Below, one piece after another: positions 1-9,589 of a stretch of DNA of 64,000 nt. Each line of letters opens with the position of its first letter. Position 1 is the first letter of the stretch. The notes beneath the pieces were generated by a model. It ran no database searches. It had not been told where the DNA came from and saw only the letters and a list, made by a program, of their open reading frames with translations. A program made the translations under genes and the position numbers. This stretch comes from Closterium sp. Naga37s-1 (taxonomy: Eukaryota > Streptophyta > Zygnematophyceae > Desmidiales > Closteriaceae), in contig CANJKZ010000174.1 of the NCBI GenBank assembly GCA_947471745.1, forward strand, positions 1,340,001 to 1,404,000. Reading direction: 5' to 3'.

Positions 1-890
1 CTTGCTCTTGGACGGGCCGCCACCTGGCCACGTTCACCCGTCGGCCAGGGTCGAGTCTGTACACACTGACTACTGCGCCTACTCCAGTCTCTGCATCTAT
101 TCAGGTAGCTGCGTCCAGTCAGGTGTTTGCTGCCGCGTCCAGGTCTAGTCCTGCATGTGCCCCCTGCTCGTGTCGTCCTCTGTCGCACGAGACTCTTCTT
201 TGGCACCACCGCCTTGGTCACCCCTCCCTGCCTCGTCTTCGAGGTATGGCCTCCCGTACCCTTTTCTCGGGTCTACCCCGGTCCCTCCCTCCCCTTCCTC
301 CGGGGCCTGCCCCTACCTGTGTTCCCTGTGTCGAGGGCCGGCAGCGCGCCGCTCCTCACTCCTCCACGTTCCCTCCGACAGAGGCTCCTCTGCAGACTCT
401 TCACATGGACGTGTGGGGCCCAGCCCGCGTCCGTGGACAGGGTCACGAGCGTTACTTTCTGCTGGTCGTTGACGACTACTTGCGTTACACCATTCTTCCC
501 CTTGCGCAGCAAGGGTGAGGTCACTGAGGTGTTGATCGACTGGATCCGCGGTGCTCGTCACCAACTCAGCGAGCGTTTCGGCTCGGACCTTCCTGTTCTG
601 CGTCTGCACTCCGACAGAGGTGGTGAGTTTTCCTCCGACCTCCTGAGGGCCTTCTGTCGTTCGGAGGGCATCCGCTAGACGTTCACGCTTCCGGCCTCTC
701 CACAGCAAAATGGGATTGCTGAGCGCCGCATTGGCATGGTCATGGACGTCGCTCGTACGTCCATGATCCATGCGGCTGCTCCCCATTTTCTATGGCCGTT
801 CGCGGTTCAGTAAGCTGCGCATCAGATCAACCTTCAGCCTCGTGTCTCCTTGCCGGAGACCACACCTACTCTGAGGTGGACAGGGAAGGT
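1..890 (+). pseudogene. copia pre-integrase and integrase, broken (element A)
   Basis: The translation holds the pre-integrase motif LWHHRLGHPS near 199-230, a CVPCVEGRQ zinc segment, and the integrase core: first Asp in LHMDVWGP (about 403-425), second Asp in LHSDRGGEFS (about 604-632) and the Glu in GIAERRIG (about 715-737). Compared with intact copy U, two bases are missing near 495, so the frame moves from that of 123-518 to that of 127-678. An in-frame TAG at 676-678 replaces a CAG (Gln) of U, and a TAA near 811 replaces a Tyr codon. The catalytic triad is still visible but no single protein can be made. Confidence 0.85.
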
Positions 891-3319
891 TGGCGATGCG
901 TCTGCATTCTGTGTCTGGGGATCTCGAGCTTTTGTCCGCGATACTTCAGTGGACTAGCTGTCCTCCCGTGCCGTTCCCTGTGTCTTCCTTGGCTTCCCTC
1001 CTGACGCACCCGGGTGGCAGTTCTACCACCCCACCTCGAGTCGTATTCTGTCCTCTCAGGACGTCACGTTTGACGAGTCGGTGTCTTACTACCGTCTCTT
1101 TCCCTACCGCACTGCCTCTCTCCCCCCCCCCGCCGCTCTTCCTAGCACCAGGTACTCCCCCGGTAGACCCCCTCCCCCCCCAGGGTCCTGCCCCCTCAGG
1201 TGTGTCTCAGGTAGACCCTGCCGAGCCGGTCGAGGTAGCTGTCGACTCAGGTGCTGCTAGGGGTGCTGAGCCTGCGGGTGCGGGGACAGGGGGTGCTGAG
1301 CCTGAGCGTGTGGAGCCTGGGGGTGCTGAGTCTGGGGGTGCTGAGTCTGGGCGTGCTGAGCCAGGGGGTGCTGAGCCTGGGCGTGTGGAGCCTGAGGGTA
1401 CTGCGTCAGGAGATGCTGAGCCTGCGCGTGCTGAGTCTGGAGGTACTCGAGGTGTCCCGTCGCGGCGGGAGTCCCTCTCTCCACATCAGCTTCGTGAGTG
1501 GTACTCTCGGCGCTGTCGAGGTGCTGCTGGTGCTGGTGCTGCTGGAGATGCCGGAGGTGCTGCTGGTGCTGGAGCTGCTGGAGCTACTGGAGGTGCTGCT
1601 GGTGCTGGAGGTGCTGCTGGAGCTGCTAGCGGTGCTACTGGTGCTGGAGGTGCTGCTGGTGCTGGAGCTACTGGAGCTGCTGGAGGTGCTGCTGGGACTG
1701 GAGGTACTGCTTCTACTGGTGCTGCTGGAGCTGCTGCTGGAGTTGCTGGAGGTGGTGCTGGTGCTGGAGCTGCTGGAGCTGCTGGAGGTGCTGCTGGAGC
1801 TGCTGGGACTGGAGGTGCTGCTGGGACTGGAGACCCTGGGGCTGAGGGTGCCGGTTCTGTCTCTGCTGTTTCTGGAGGCGCTGCGGGGCTGCGGCCGTAC
1901 TACGTTCCACTCCTTCAGCAGGTTCTTGGTTCCCCGCCTTCTCCTGGTCCTCCTCCTCCTTTCCTGAGTCCACCGCCTGTCCAGTCCCAGTCGCAGTTAC
2001 AGCCGGCCTCTCCACTGCCTGGTCCTTCTCCTTACTCTGGACCGACTAGAGGTCTTACGGAGCGTCCTGAGCCTGACTCGCGTCCTGTGTCGCCTGCGTC
2101 CCGTTCTGCGTTGCCTGTCCGTACTGTTCGCGCTGGTCGTGTTTCGCGTCCGCGTCCTCCTCCTGTCCCTGGCACTCACTCTATGACTCTGTGTCCTTCC
2201 ACTGCTCCTCAGCGTGGCCCTCTGCCGTCTCCTCCTACGTCCTCTCTTCCTGCCGGTCCGGACCCTGCGTCTGACTCTCTACGTGCTGCTAGTCCAGCTG
2301 TCGCGCACTTTCTGGCCACTGCTGTCACTGACCCTCTGTTTGAGTCCACTGCTGCGTCTGCTCTTGTTGCTGAGCTTGTTGAATTTGCTGCAGCCTGTCC
2401 CCTAGACTACGCCACTAGTCTTGTTGCTGAGTCTGCGTCTGCGTCTGTTTGTCCTCCGTCCGTCGGAGGTGAGTGTGCTCTTGGCACATACGTTCTTGAG
2501 GACAGACAGGAGGAGTTTGAGTGCTTTGCCGCTTCTGTACCTCATCTTGTGTCCATGCTGCTTGTCCCTAAGGGAGACCCGTATGCACCAGACATCCCGA
2601 CCCTGCGCTCTTACGCAGAGGCGATAGAGGGTCCCTACTCCTCTCAGTGGCAAGCAGCCATGGACGCCGAGATGGCTTCCTGGAAGTCCTCAGGCACCTA
2701 CGTAGACGAGGTTCCCCCACCTGGCTTCACTGGGTCGTTTCCTGCTGGTACCCAGTGGAGCCTCCGGCGGCCAGTCTACGGTCTCCGCCAGGCACCCCGT
2801 GAGTGGCACGACATACTCAGGACGACTCTTGCTGTTCTTGGTTTTGCTCCTTCCACTTCTGACCCTTCTTTGTTTTTACGCACTGACACTACTCTACCGC
2901 CATTCTACGTTCTCATGTACGTAGACGACCTCGTCTTTGCTACTGCTGACACTGAGGCACTCGCCCGCGTGAAGTCTGAGCTGCAGAAGAGACACACGTG
3001 CACAGACCTGGGTGAGCTGACAAGCTATCTTGGCTTGCGGATCACCCGGGACAGAGCACAGCGCACCATTACCTTGACTCAGTCACACATGGTGCAGCAG
3101 GTCCTTCAGCGCTTCGGCTTCACGTACTCCTCGCCACAGTCCACTCCTCTGCCTACCGGTCACTCGCTCTCAGCTCCACCTTCGGACGAGTCCGTAGAGC
3201 CGAGTGGCCCGTATCCAGAGCTTGTGGGCTGCCTCATGTACCTGATGACTTGCACACGACCTGACCTCGCATACCCTCTCAGCCTTCTGGCTCGCTACGT
3301 GGCTCCCGGCAGGCACTGA
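890..3319 (+). pseudogene. copia linker, pre-RT and deleted RT (element A)
   Basis: An 809-codon open frame. The first ~80 residues are out of frame relative to the integrase C-terminus; the correct frame resumes after a C-run near 1118-1130. From about 1250 to 1860 there is a low-complexity Gly/Ala/Glu linker made of short repeats. The pre-RT segment follows (about 2200-2640), then RT. Relative to U the RT carries an in-frame deletion of 273 bp (91 codons) that fuses two copies of the same 8-base motif at 2716-2724. It removes the RT block with the first catalytic Asp (the LDFSTAFLQG region). The YVDD motif survives near 2920. RNase H begins before the stop at 3317-3319. It could not polymerise. 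Confidence 0.85.
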
Positions 3320-3322
3320 AAG

Positions 3323-3901
3323 GTGCACTGGGATGCTGCGAAGAGGGTGTTGCGATACTTGTGCTGTACATCGGGCATGGGGCTCGTGCTTGGAGGACGG
3401 GCTCGAGTTGTCCTCACTGGTCACGCTGACGCCTCCTGGGTTGACGACTTGGCTACGCAGCGGTCGTCACAGGGTTACACCTTCAGTCTTGGCTCCGGTT
3501 CTGTCTCTTGGCGGTCTACCCACTCTTCTTCTGTTCTCAGTTCCAGTTGTGAGGCTGAGATCTACGCTGGGGCCATGGCTGCACAGGAGCTACGCTGGCT
3601 CACCTACCTGCTGACCGACTTGGGAGAGGCGCCTCGTTCTCCTCCAGTTCTGTACGTCGACAACAAGGCCATGTTGGCCTTGTGTCAGGAGCACAGACTG
3701 GAGCAGAGAACAAAGCACATTGCTCTGCGCTACTTCCTTGCTCGAGAGCTGCAGCAGCGTGGCCAGCTTCGTCTTGCTTACGTGGCCTCTCAGGCCAACA
3801 CTGCTGATGTTTTCACCAAGGCACTTCAGCCTTGTGATCATCAGCGTTTCTGTACTATGTTAGGCCTTGTACCTACTATACCTCACTTGCTTTCTTCTTG
3901 A
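3323..3901 (+). pseudogene. copia RNase H domain (element A)
   Basis: Continuation of the same polyprotein after one TGA at 3317-3319, which replaces an Arg codon of the paralogues. It shows the copia-type RNase H blocks: GHADASWVDD, the SSCEAEIYAGAMAAQELRW segment, YVDNKAMLAL, and the conserved C-terminal NTADVFTKAL region. In a living element this domain degrades the RNA strand during reverse transcription. The natural TGA at 3899-3901 sits at the same place as in copies R, T and U, so the C-terminus is complete. Confidence 0.85.
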
Positions 3902-4130
3902 CTCTGCTTGTACTGTACTCTTTATACATATACCTGCATGCTTAGACTTGCTAGGTTGTGTTCACTGTATTGTTTGCTTTTCTTTATATAACTCTGCATG
4001 TGAACTGGCCTTGTGGCCATTTGCTTGTGCTCGGACTGCGTGGTGACTTTGTGATCCACCCTGAGCTTGCTTTGCCTTTCTTGACTGGTCTTGTGACCTC
4101 TTGTTCTCCCCCACTTTGCCTATGGGGGTG
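3902..4130 (+). other. conserved 3' UTR with hairpin polypurine tract (element A)
   Basis: Non-coding segment shared by elements A, I, N, Q, R, T, U and V, including a GTGGTGACTTTGTGATCCAC-like core at about 4050-4070. It ends with the second-strand primer (polypurine tract) directly against the LTR. The tract is the right arm of a perfect hairpin: CCCCCA at 4108-4113, a 9-nt loop, and TGGGGG at 4123-4128. Confidence 0.75.
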
Positions 4131-4260
4131 TGTCAAACTTATATGCTATAGTCTGTCTAAGCTGTAGTGGGGTAGTTCTTACAGGGTACAACACTTTTAG
4201 GTTTCCCATATGTACCCACCTGCTTTCTAGTTCAGTCATTCATTCGCTCACATTCTAACA
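4131..4260 (+). repeat. 3' LTR of copia element A
   Basis: 130-bp LTR starting TGTCAAAC right after the polypurine tract and ending ATTCTAACA, a mutated form of the ATTCTGACA end seen elsewhere. It contains the family core GTAGTGGGGTA followed by GGGTACAACAC. Its telo-box is decayed. Confidence 0.85.
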
Positions 4261-5038
4261 CGCACGACCCATCGTGCAGCGCTCGATAGTTCCGACCGCG
4301 GCGGTCTTTAGGCGAAAAAAACCATTTTCCGCTTAGCACCCTCCCCCCCTTCACTACTACACGATCGACGAGCACCCACATGTCGCGCGACTCCAGTGCT
4401 TTCAGTTCCGCGTCCATCGCCGCTTGCCACTCCTTGGCGTGTCGGCCCGTGAGGGCCTCCCGTGTGTTCTTAGGCTCGATGATGATAGCGGTGTGCAGGT
4501 CGAGTAGTTGAAGGCCAGTGGCGTTAGTCGCACCTTCGGCTTCCTGAGTGGTTACTTCAATCACATCGTCGTCGTTGCTCTCGTGCGCTGGCGGTGGGTT
4601 ACTTGGATTGTCATGGCGTCGTGATGGTCCTGGCGCGAGGGCGTTATCATCGTCGTCATTGTCATCGTCGTCGCGCGAGCAAGGAGGTACGCAAGGATGT
4701 TCGTCGGCGGGGTCGCGGTCAAGGTGAGCCGCAGCTGCCTCATCTTGTGGCGAGGCAAAGCTTCGACCATTGTTGGTGGAAGCTTGGGCGATGTTTTTGC
4801 GCTGGTCCTTGGTCCACTGCTGCAGGGTGAGTCGTTCGTAGAAAAGAATGTATCGCATGGGTACTATCTTGTTGTTAACTTCCAGAATCAACCAGCCCTT
4901 GTACTCGTAACTGAGCCCCAAATGAACTCCCCGCGAGCGCGTTAAGTGAACTTGCCGACGGTAGCTGATGACGGCCTGTACTGCACCATGCACCCCCAAA
5001 CCCTCTGCATGGAGGTGTCCCCCCTTGTCCCGGTCCAT
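4261..5038 (-). pseudogene. integrase C-terminus, acidic linker and RT start (fragment B)
   Basis: The frame from 5038 downward shows the copia integrase tail (KGWLILEVNNK, then YILFYERLTLQQW), an Asp-rich linker with eleven Asp/Asn residues in a row near 4640-4675, a Pro-rich segment and the start of RT (KEWQAAMDAELKALESRDMW). The RT reads normally to about 4265 and then runs straight into the LTR of element A, so the last ~7 codons of the open frame are LTR sequence. This marks the insertion point of A. Confidence 0.75.
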
Positions 5039-5872
5039 TTCATGTGCGGTGAGAGGTTCCCCCTGTTCGTTGTGGTTGAGAGAAGGTTATGAAGCCGCAC
5101 GGCGTGATTCATGGCTTACGGCCAGTTTCTCTTGGGAAGACCGGACTGATTCATGAGGGCGCGGACCTTTGTCATGAGGGTGCGATTGACCCGCTCAGCG
5201 ACGCCTTGCTGCTGGTGAGTGTAGGGGAGTGAGATATGGTGATTGATCCCCTTTTTGGTGAGGAACGCATGCAGATTGTTGCCACAAAATCATTTGGCGC
5301 CGTCTGTATGCCAAATCTTCAGCTTCTTCCCCGATTCCCGTTACGCGTGAGCCAACCAGATGCGGAAGACTTTCGGGGCTTTGGACAGACATGGCATGAG
5401 TACGCAACGATGAAGGTGAGAGTGTGATTCTCATCATTGGCTCCCCCATAATTGATGAGAATGAAGCCGCTGTAGACTTTCTGCAGCTTCTTGTAGCTGT
5501 TGGTGCTCGGCTCCAGTGAGGGGTGAGCTTGGTGCGTGAGGGCAGCTGTGGGGCAGACGGTGCATGTTTGTGGCTGTGTGGTGCTTCGTGGTTCCGTGCC
5601 GTCAGGGCGCAGCACTGCTCCTGGCAAAAATACCTTGGCGGTGAGGTAGTTGTTGAATGTCTGGCGTAGGGATGGCCGAGTCGCTGGTGCCAGAGGTCAT
5701 ATTCTGCGCGGGCTCCGGGGGTACGCAGGTATCGTGCGTGGCATGTGGCTGCTTCTGCTTCTGTCTTATAAGGAATGATGAGCATGGGTCCTTCTTCTTC
5801 TCCTGGTTCTGCTTCTTCTTCCTCCTCTGCTTCTGGTTCTACTGCTCTCTCTCCTTCTACAACAAATCTCAC
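5039..5872 (-). pseudogene. pre-integrase and integrase remnants (fragment B)
   Basis: From 5872 downward the frame gives an acidic stretch and then YDLWHQRLGHPYAR, a copia pre-integrase motif, near residue 65. The frame is then lost. A second frame (5319-5627) carries degenerate integrase core text around the second catalytic block, and a third piece near 5115-5230 reads THQQQGVAERVNRTLMTKVR, the block with the catalytic Glu. At least two frameshifts separate the three. The acidic opening (runs of Glu) differs from the other copies here, so this is another lineage. Confidence 0.7.
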
Positions 5873-6659
5873 ACACCAGTGTACACTTCACTTTCAAGCC
5901 CTTATGGATCTACAGTCAAAATGAGCCTTTGGCCCAAGTTCGCTAAGAGATAGCTGGGTCTACTAACTCTAGGATGAAATGCGGTAGTAGACTTTTGGCA
6001 AAATAAGTATTGAGAAAGCTCGTTTCTTCTGTTAGCCATTGGAATCACTCTCATTAGAATGGGCTCAAGTACGGAAAATTTTAGCAAATCATAATAAGAC
6101 AAGAACAATGATCCTTCAAAATCGCTAATTTAAGAAACTACGCAGACGATGATATGTTGTCAGGAAATGACTAGAATGGGAAGGGCGGCTGGAAAATCAA
6201 CTTGATTCACTAAAAAATACCGTATTTGCCCGGATATAGGACCCCCCGGGAAGAGAGTCCCCCGGATCTCATATGGAGGGGGAGGGGAATGCATATTTAA
6301 GGCAAAATTGTTAGGACCCCCCCTCTTACATACAACAATTATAAGAACCCCCTCTTCCTTTTTCCAATACTGTTTTAATCGTTCCCTTCCTTTTTCCCGA
6401 ATACGTCCAATTGATCAGCAAATGATGGAGTACATCCACACAATTACATGTTAACACACCTTTACGGAAAGACTTCAGTTCTAGTTAACACACGTCCAGG
6501 TCCTACCATCCTACTCATGCATGCCAGCTACTGCTACCGACATATCCTACTCATCCTCCCACTCCTCCCCTCGTCCTTCCCCATCTGGTGTGTCGCACGT
6601 CACCCCGTAGTCTCCACTGTCCTCGGCCTCGTCCTCACAGTCGTTGTAGCCGCAGCAGT
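5873..6659. other. Spacer without recognisable gene
   Basis: A lower-GC stretch. I see no coding domain. At about 6221-6245 there is a CCGTATTTGCCCGGATATAG motif followed by C-runs, which resembles the ends of some DNA transposons. No inverted partner is visible in this window, so no element is called. Confidence 0.5.
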
Positions 6660-7305
6660 CGTCGTCGCAGCGGCCAGTCGCTGTTGACTCTGAGGGTGCA
6701 GGAGGTGCAGCTGCGGAAGGTGTGGACCCTAGAGGTGTTGGATCTGGAGGTGCTGACGCTGGAGGTGCTAGTGCTGGAGATGTTGGCTCTAGGGGTTCTG
6801 ATGCTGGAGGTGTTTGCACTAGGGGTACTGCTAATGGGGGTGCTGACACTTGGAGTGCATTTGTCCCGCAACGTTCGGCGATACTGCAACAGCGGCAGCA
6901 GCAGCGGCAGCAGCAGTGGCAGCAGCCGCAGCACCGATTGTGAGACTCCGTTGCCACTCCCGAACCCCTCTCCGGCTTGATTTCCTCCTCGTTCACTTTC
7001 TCCTCCTCTCCTCCCTGACCTGTCTCTTAGCCCCTTCCCCCGTCGTCCTACACGTGCTCGTCATTCGTCTCCTATTCCAGGCTTTCACTCTATGAGGCCC
7101 CGTTCTTCTCCCCCTTGTGTGTCGCCTCCTGTTCTGCCGTTACCTCTTCAGTTTGCCCTCACTGCCTCTCCTCTCTCGTTACCGACCCTACTGATCCTTT
7201 CGATTCTTTCTCTGCTCTTCTCATTGCGTGACTTTGCCTCCACCCACCGCCTTCACTACGCCACGCAGTTGGTGGCTGGTACTGCCCGTCCTTAGTCCTT
7301 CGGAG
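6660..7305 (+). pseudogene. copia linker and pre-RT remnant C
   Basis: A decayed piece of copia polyprotein. About 6680-6950 encodes a Gly/Ala-rich linker with GGADAGGASAG-type repeats ending in a Gln/Arg-rich run. From about 7000 the Pro/Ser-rich segment before RT is recognisable (PIPGFHSMRPRSS is the counterpart of VPGTHxMxLRPS in intact copies), and 7180-7295 matches the VTDPSF...RLDYAASLV segment across a frameshift. It stops where the 5' LTR of D begins. No integrase or RT is left. Confidence 0.7.
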
Positions 7306-7425
7306 TATCAAATTATACTTTGTATTTATAGGCGGTAGCCCATATAAGGTACAACTAATTTAGGGTTAGTACTTGTATCTTTCTTCCTGCTCAATACAAT
7401 CATTCCTTCTGTTTCATTTCTGACA
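7306..7425 (+). repeat. 5' LTR of copia element D
   Basis: 120-bp LTR beginning TATCAAAT (mutated TGTCA) and ending TTTCTGACA, immediately followed by a primer-binding site. It contains a telo-box TTAGGGTTAG at 7360-7369. Confidence 0.8.
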
Positions 7426-7439
7426 TGGTTTTAGAGCAG
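7426..7439 (+). other. primer-binding site of element D
   Basis: TGGTTTTAGAGCAG lies directly after the LTR. It differs by a few bases from TGGTATCAGAGC, the complement of the initiator-Met tRNA 3' end used by most plant copia elements. Confidence 0.75.
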
Positions 7440-7485
7440 TTATCTTGATTTTTTTTTCATAGGCCCCCCTTTAGTTCTGCCCAAC

Positions 7486-8110
7486 ACTGCCTCGCACGTC
7501 GCCACTGCCCCGCGCGCCCTCCTGCCCCACGCACCCCGCGCGCCCTGCAGCCCCGCCCCCCGCGTGCCTTGCGTGCCCCGCGCGCCTTGCTGCCCCGCTG
7601 CCCCGCGCGCCCTACTGCCTCGCGCGCACCACCGCCCCGCGTGCCCTGCTGCCCCGTGTGCCCTGCTGCCCCGCACGCCCCGCACGCTCTGCTGCCCCAC
7701 GCGCCCTGCGCGCCCTGCTGCCCCGCACCCCTCGTGCCTCGCGCGCCCCGCGCGCCTTGTTTCCCCGCTGCCCCGTGCGCCCTACTGTGCCGCGCGCACC
7801 GTCGCCCCTCGCCCCTTGCTGCCCCGATACCCCGCTGCCCCGCACGCCCTCCGTGCCCCACTGCCCCGAGCGCCCCGCGCGTTCTGTTGCCCCACACGCC
7901 CCGCGCGCCCTGTTGCCCTGCGTGTCCCGCGCGCCCTGCTGCCCCACGCGCCCCGCGCGCCCTGCTGCCCCACACGCCCCGCGCGTCCTGCTGCCCCACG
8001 CGCCCCGCCGCCCTGCTGGCCCGCTCGCCCTGCCGCCCCGCGTGCCCTGCCGCCTCACGCGCCCCACGCGCCCTGCTGCCATACGCACGCTGCCCTGCCC
8101 CCCGCGTGAT
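7486..8110 (+). repeat. leader minisatellite, ~26-bp units (element D)
   Basis: Between primer site and gag lies a GC-rich tandem array, clearest at 7860-8010, with a unit of about 26 bp (CCCCGCGCGCCCTGCTGCCC followed by CACGCG). Long open frames on both strands here are by-products of the repeat and lack of AT-rich stops, not genes. Confidence 0.8.
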
Positions 8111-8362
8111 TCCCTGCCCCACCACTGCCCAGCGTCTTGCTGCCGCGCACGCCGCCCGCGCTGCGCCTGCGCCGCCGCGCTGCCCCCGCTACCCCGCGCC
8201 GCCGCGCTGCTGCCAGCGCTTAGGGAGCTCCCGCCTGCGCTTCCTCGCACTTCCGTTCGCGCTACAGCCCGCGCTTGGGGTGTTGCCGCCAGCGCCGCCG
8301 CTTAGGGTGCTGCCACCTGCGCCACCGCACAGCAGCCGTTACAGCCTGACCTTGTTTCTGTC

Positions 8363-8827
8363 ATGGCGACTATCACTATCCTAGCGTTTGACGCAGAGGG
8401 GTGCCCTATTGAGTTTGAGTCCTGGCTAGAGGACCTTTACATGTACCTGCAACGTTTCACTCGCGACCACTTCTCCCTGTTTGAGCATACGCCGGGGTCC
8501 CTTCAGGCCCCCACGAATCTAGCTGCGCCTGTTGCTGACGCTGGGGAGGAGGAGGAGCAGCAGTATCGGACTGGCCGTGTTGCCTACACACAGTGGATGG
8601 CACGTGACGCCACCGCCCCACGTGCTGTCCGTGCTCACCTGCCGCTCGCCCAGAGAGCACACTTTCGCCAGGTGATGTCGGCCCAAACTTTTAACGACAC
8701 TGTGGTTAGGCACTACTCCTCTCTCTCTTCTGCCACCCTAGGCCGTCTTTCTCTGCCGTTTCTCCTCCCCGACCTGTCGTCGCTCGCGTGTGGGGGTGGA
8801 GGTTCTTCGGGTGGGCAGCAGCAGTAG
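8363..8827 (+). pseudogene. copia Gag, N-terminal part (element D)
   Basis: 154 codons from an ATG that matches the Gag start of the family (MATITILAFDAEG here, MASLRVLAFDHEG in K). Gag would form the virus-like particle. The N-terminal half is recognisable to about residue 140 (HFRQVMSAQTFNDTVVRHYSSLSSATLGRLSLPFLLPDLSSL). It then jumps to a short Gly/Ser and Gln tail, so the middle and C-terminal Gag of ~150 residues is missing, and it ends at a TAG inside a CAG run at 8825-8827. Not functional. Confidence 0.8.
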
Positions 8828-8848
8828 CAGCAGCAGCGGCAGCGGCCG

Positions 8849-9308
8849 TTGTTCTGGGAGTGGCAGCAGCTGTCGTCGCTAGCTTGTATTGAGGAGGCGA
8901 GTGTAGGTGCTTGTGAGACTGCTAGCACAGATGCAGTTCCTCCGGAGGCTTTGCACACTTTCACACTGGACTCTCGCGTGTCTAGGTGCTTCTTCCGCGA
9001 CTGCACCACAGTTACACCACTCACTGCACCTACCTCTGTCACTCTGGCTGACCCCTTCTCTGGCCCAATAGTTGCACGCAGCTCCACTGTTCTCCCATGT
9101 CCGGCAACCCCCTCTGGCTCCCTCATAGGTTTCCACCTCCTTTCGTTTGCTACAAACTTGGTGAGTACCGCTCACCTGCAGGATATGATGGTCACCACCA
9201 CCACTCCTAGGGGCGAGCGCGTGGCAATCTGTACTGACACTTTGAGTGGCGACCACCTTGCCATATTCACACGGAGGCTTGGGTCTGAACTGTACATACT
9301 ACACACTT
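8849..9308 (+). pseudogene. copia protease region (element D)
   Basis: The frame continues from Gag and reaches the aspartic protease block TFTLDSRVSRCFFRD near 8957-9000; in active copies this is DSGASRCFF, so the Gly of the active-site triplet is replaced by Arg. The downstream ILPCPATPSGSL and TNLVSTAHLQDMMV segments match the other copies. The copia text ends at about 9308, where element E begins. The rest of the 223-codon open frame (to 9520) is sequence of E and is not coding. Confidence 0.8.
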
Positions 9309-9314
9309 ATCAAA

Positions 9315-9350
9315 GTGAAGGTCTTGGGTTCGAATCCCAGGGTGTGCACT
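9315..9350 (+). other. tRNA 3'-half-like sequence
   Basis: GGGTTCGAATCCC with flanking bases can form a 5-bp T arm with a canonical TTCGAAT loop (a perfect B box), followed by GGTGTGC and A in the place of an acceptor strand and discriminator. No matching 5' acceptor strand, D arm or anticodon arm lies upstream, so this is not a complete tRNA gene. Confidence 0.4.
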
Positions 9351-9373
9351 TTAAGCATCCCAGTGCGGGGGGG

Positions 9374-9511
9374 TGTCAGAGGTCCACTGGTGATCCCCGA
9401 TTGATCCTAGGGAAGGTTTACAGGCTCGTTGTCCTGGGGGGTTATGGGCGCACTGACCCGCTACTTAACAAGCCCTTTTATCCCAATGGTCTAGTGGTTG
9501 GGATTCTGACA
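9374..9511 (+). repeat. probable 5' LTR of element E
   Basis: Starts TGTCAGAGG after a G run and ends GATTCTGACA, exactly followed by a primer-binding site. It lacks the GTAGTGGGGTA and telo-box core of the other LTRs. The LTR may instead start at 9309 (TATCAAAG). Confidence 0.55.
9481..9507 (+). other. tRNA 5'-half-like sequence inside LTR of E
   Basis: TGGTCTAGTGGTTGGGATT at 9488-9506 is close to positions 8-26 of eukaryotic tRNA-Glu and contains a good A box. It sits about 140 bp downstream of the 3'-half-like piece, in permuted order. The acceptor strands do not pair, so a functional permuted tRNA is not supported. Confidence 0.35.
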
Positions 9512-9525
9512 TGGTTTTAGAGCAG
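9512..9525 (+). other. primer-binding site of element E
   Basis: TGGTTTTAGAGCAG, identical to the primer site of D at 7426-7439, directly after the LTR end TTCTGACA. Confidence 0.75.
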
Positions 9526-9589
9526 TTAAGCTCCTAAGACCTAATGGGCCCAGCGTTAGCTTCCGCCAATGCGCCTATTTTCTGCTCGT

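Larger units (their letters stand above)
1..4260 (+). mobile_element. Copia element A, 3' part (5' end outside window)
   Basis: Ty1/copia retrotransposon read left to right: pre-integrase and integrase, Gly/Ala linker, reverse transcriptase, RNase H, 3' UTR, polypurine tract and 3' LTR. Its gag, protease and 5' LTR would lie before the window. It is non-functional, with a 2-nt deletion and stops in the integrase, a 273-bp deletion in the RT and a stop before RNase H. Its LTR ends exactly where the reading frame of the opposite-strand copia fragment B stops, so A inserted into B. Confidence 0.9.
4261..5872 (-). mobile_element. Old copia fragment B, interrupted by A
   Basis: A decayed Ty1/copia piece on the opposite strand, of a family distinct from A. 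Read from 5872 down it contains a pre-integrase motif, integrase remnants in several frames, an acidic linker and the first residues of RT, where the frame breaks at the LTR of A. No LTR of its own is visible. The rest of its RT would lie beyond A, outside the window. Confidence 0.8.

Noticed and set aside
5657..5953. 98-codon Phe/Cys-rich plus-strand frame
   Set aside because: Antisense of the acidic Glu-rich opening of copia fragment B.
7457..8384. Long frames on both strands in the leader of D (up to 271 codons)
   Set aside because: Tandem GC repeats without AT-rich stop codons; no domain, and the region lies between primer site and Gag start.
9315..9350. Functional tRNA gene
   Set aside because: No pairing acceptor strand, anticodon arm or D arm upstream; only a T-arm-like hairpin.
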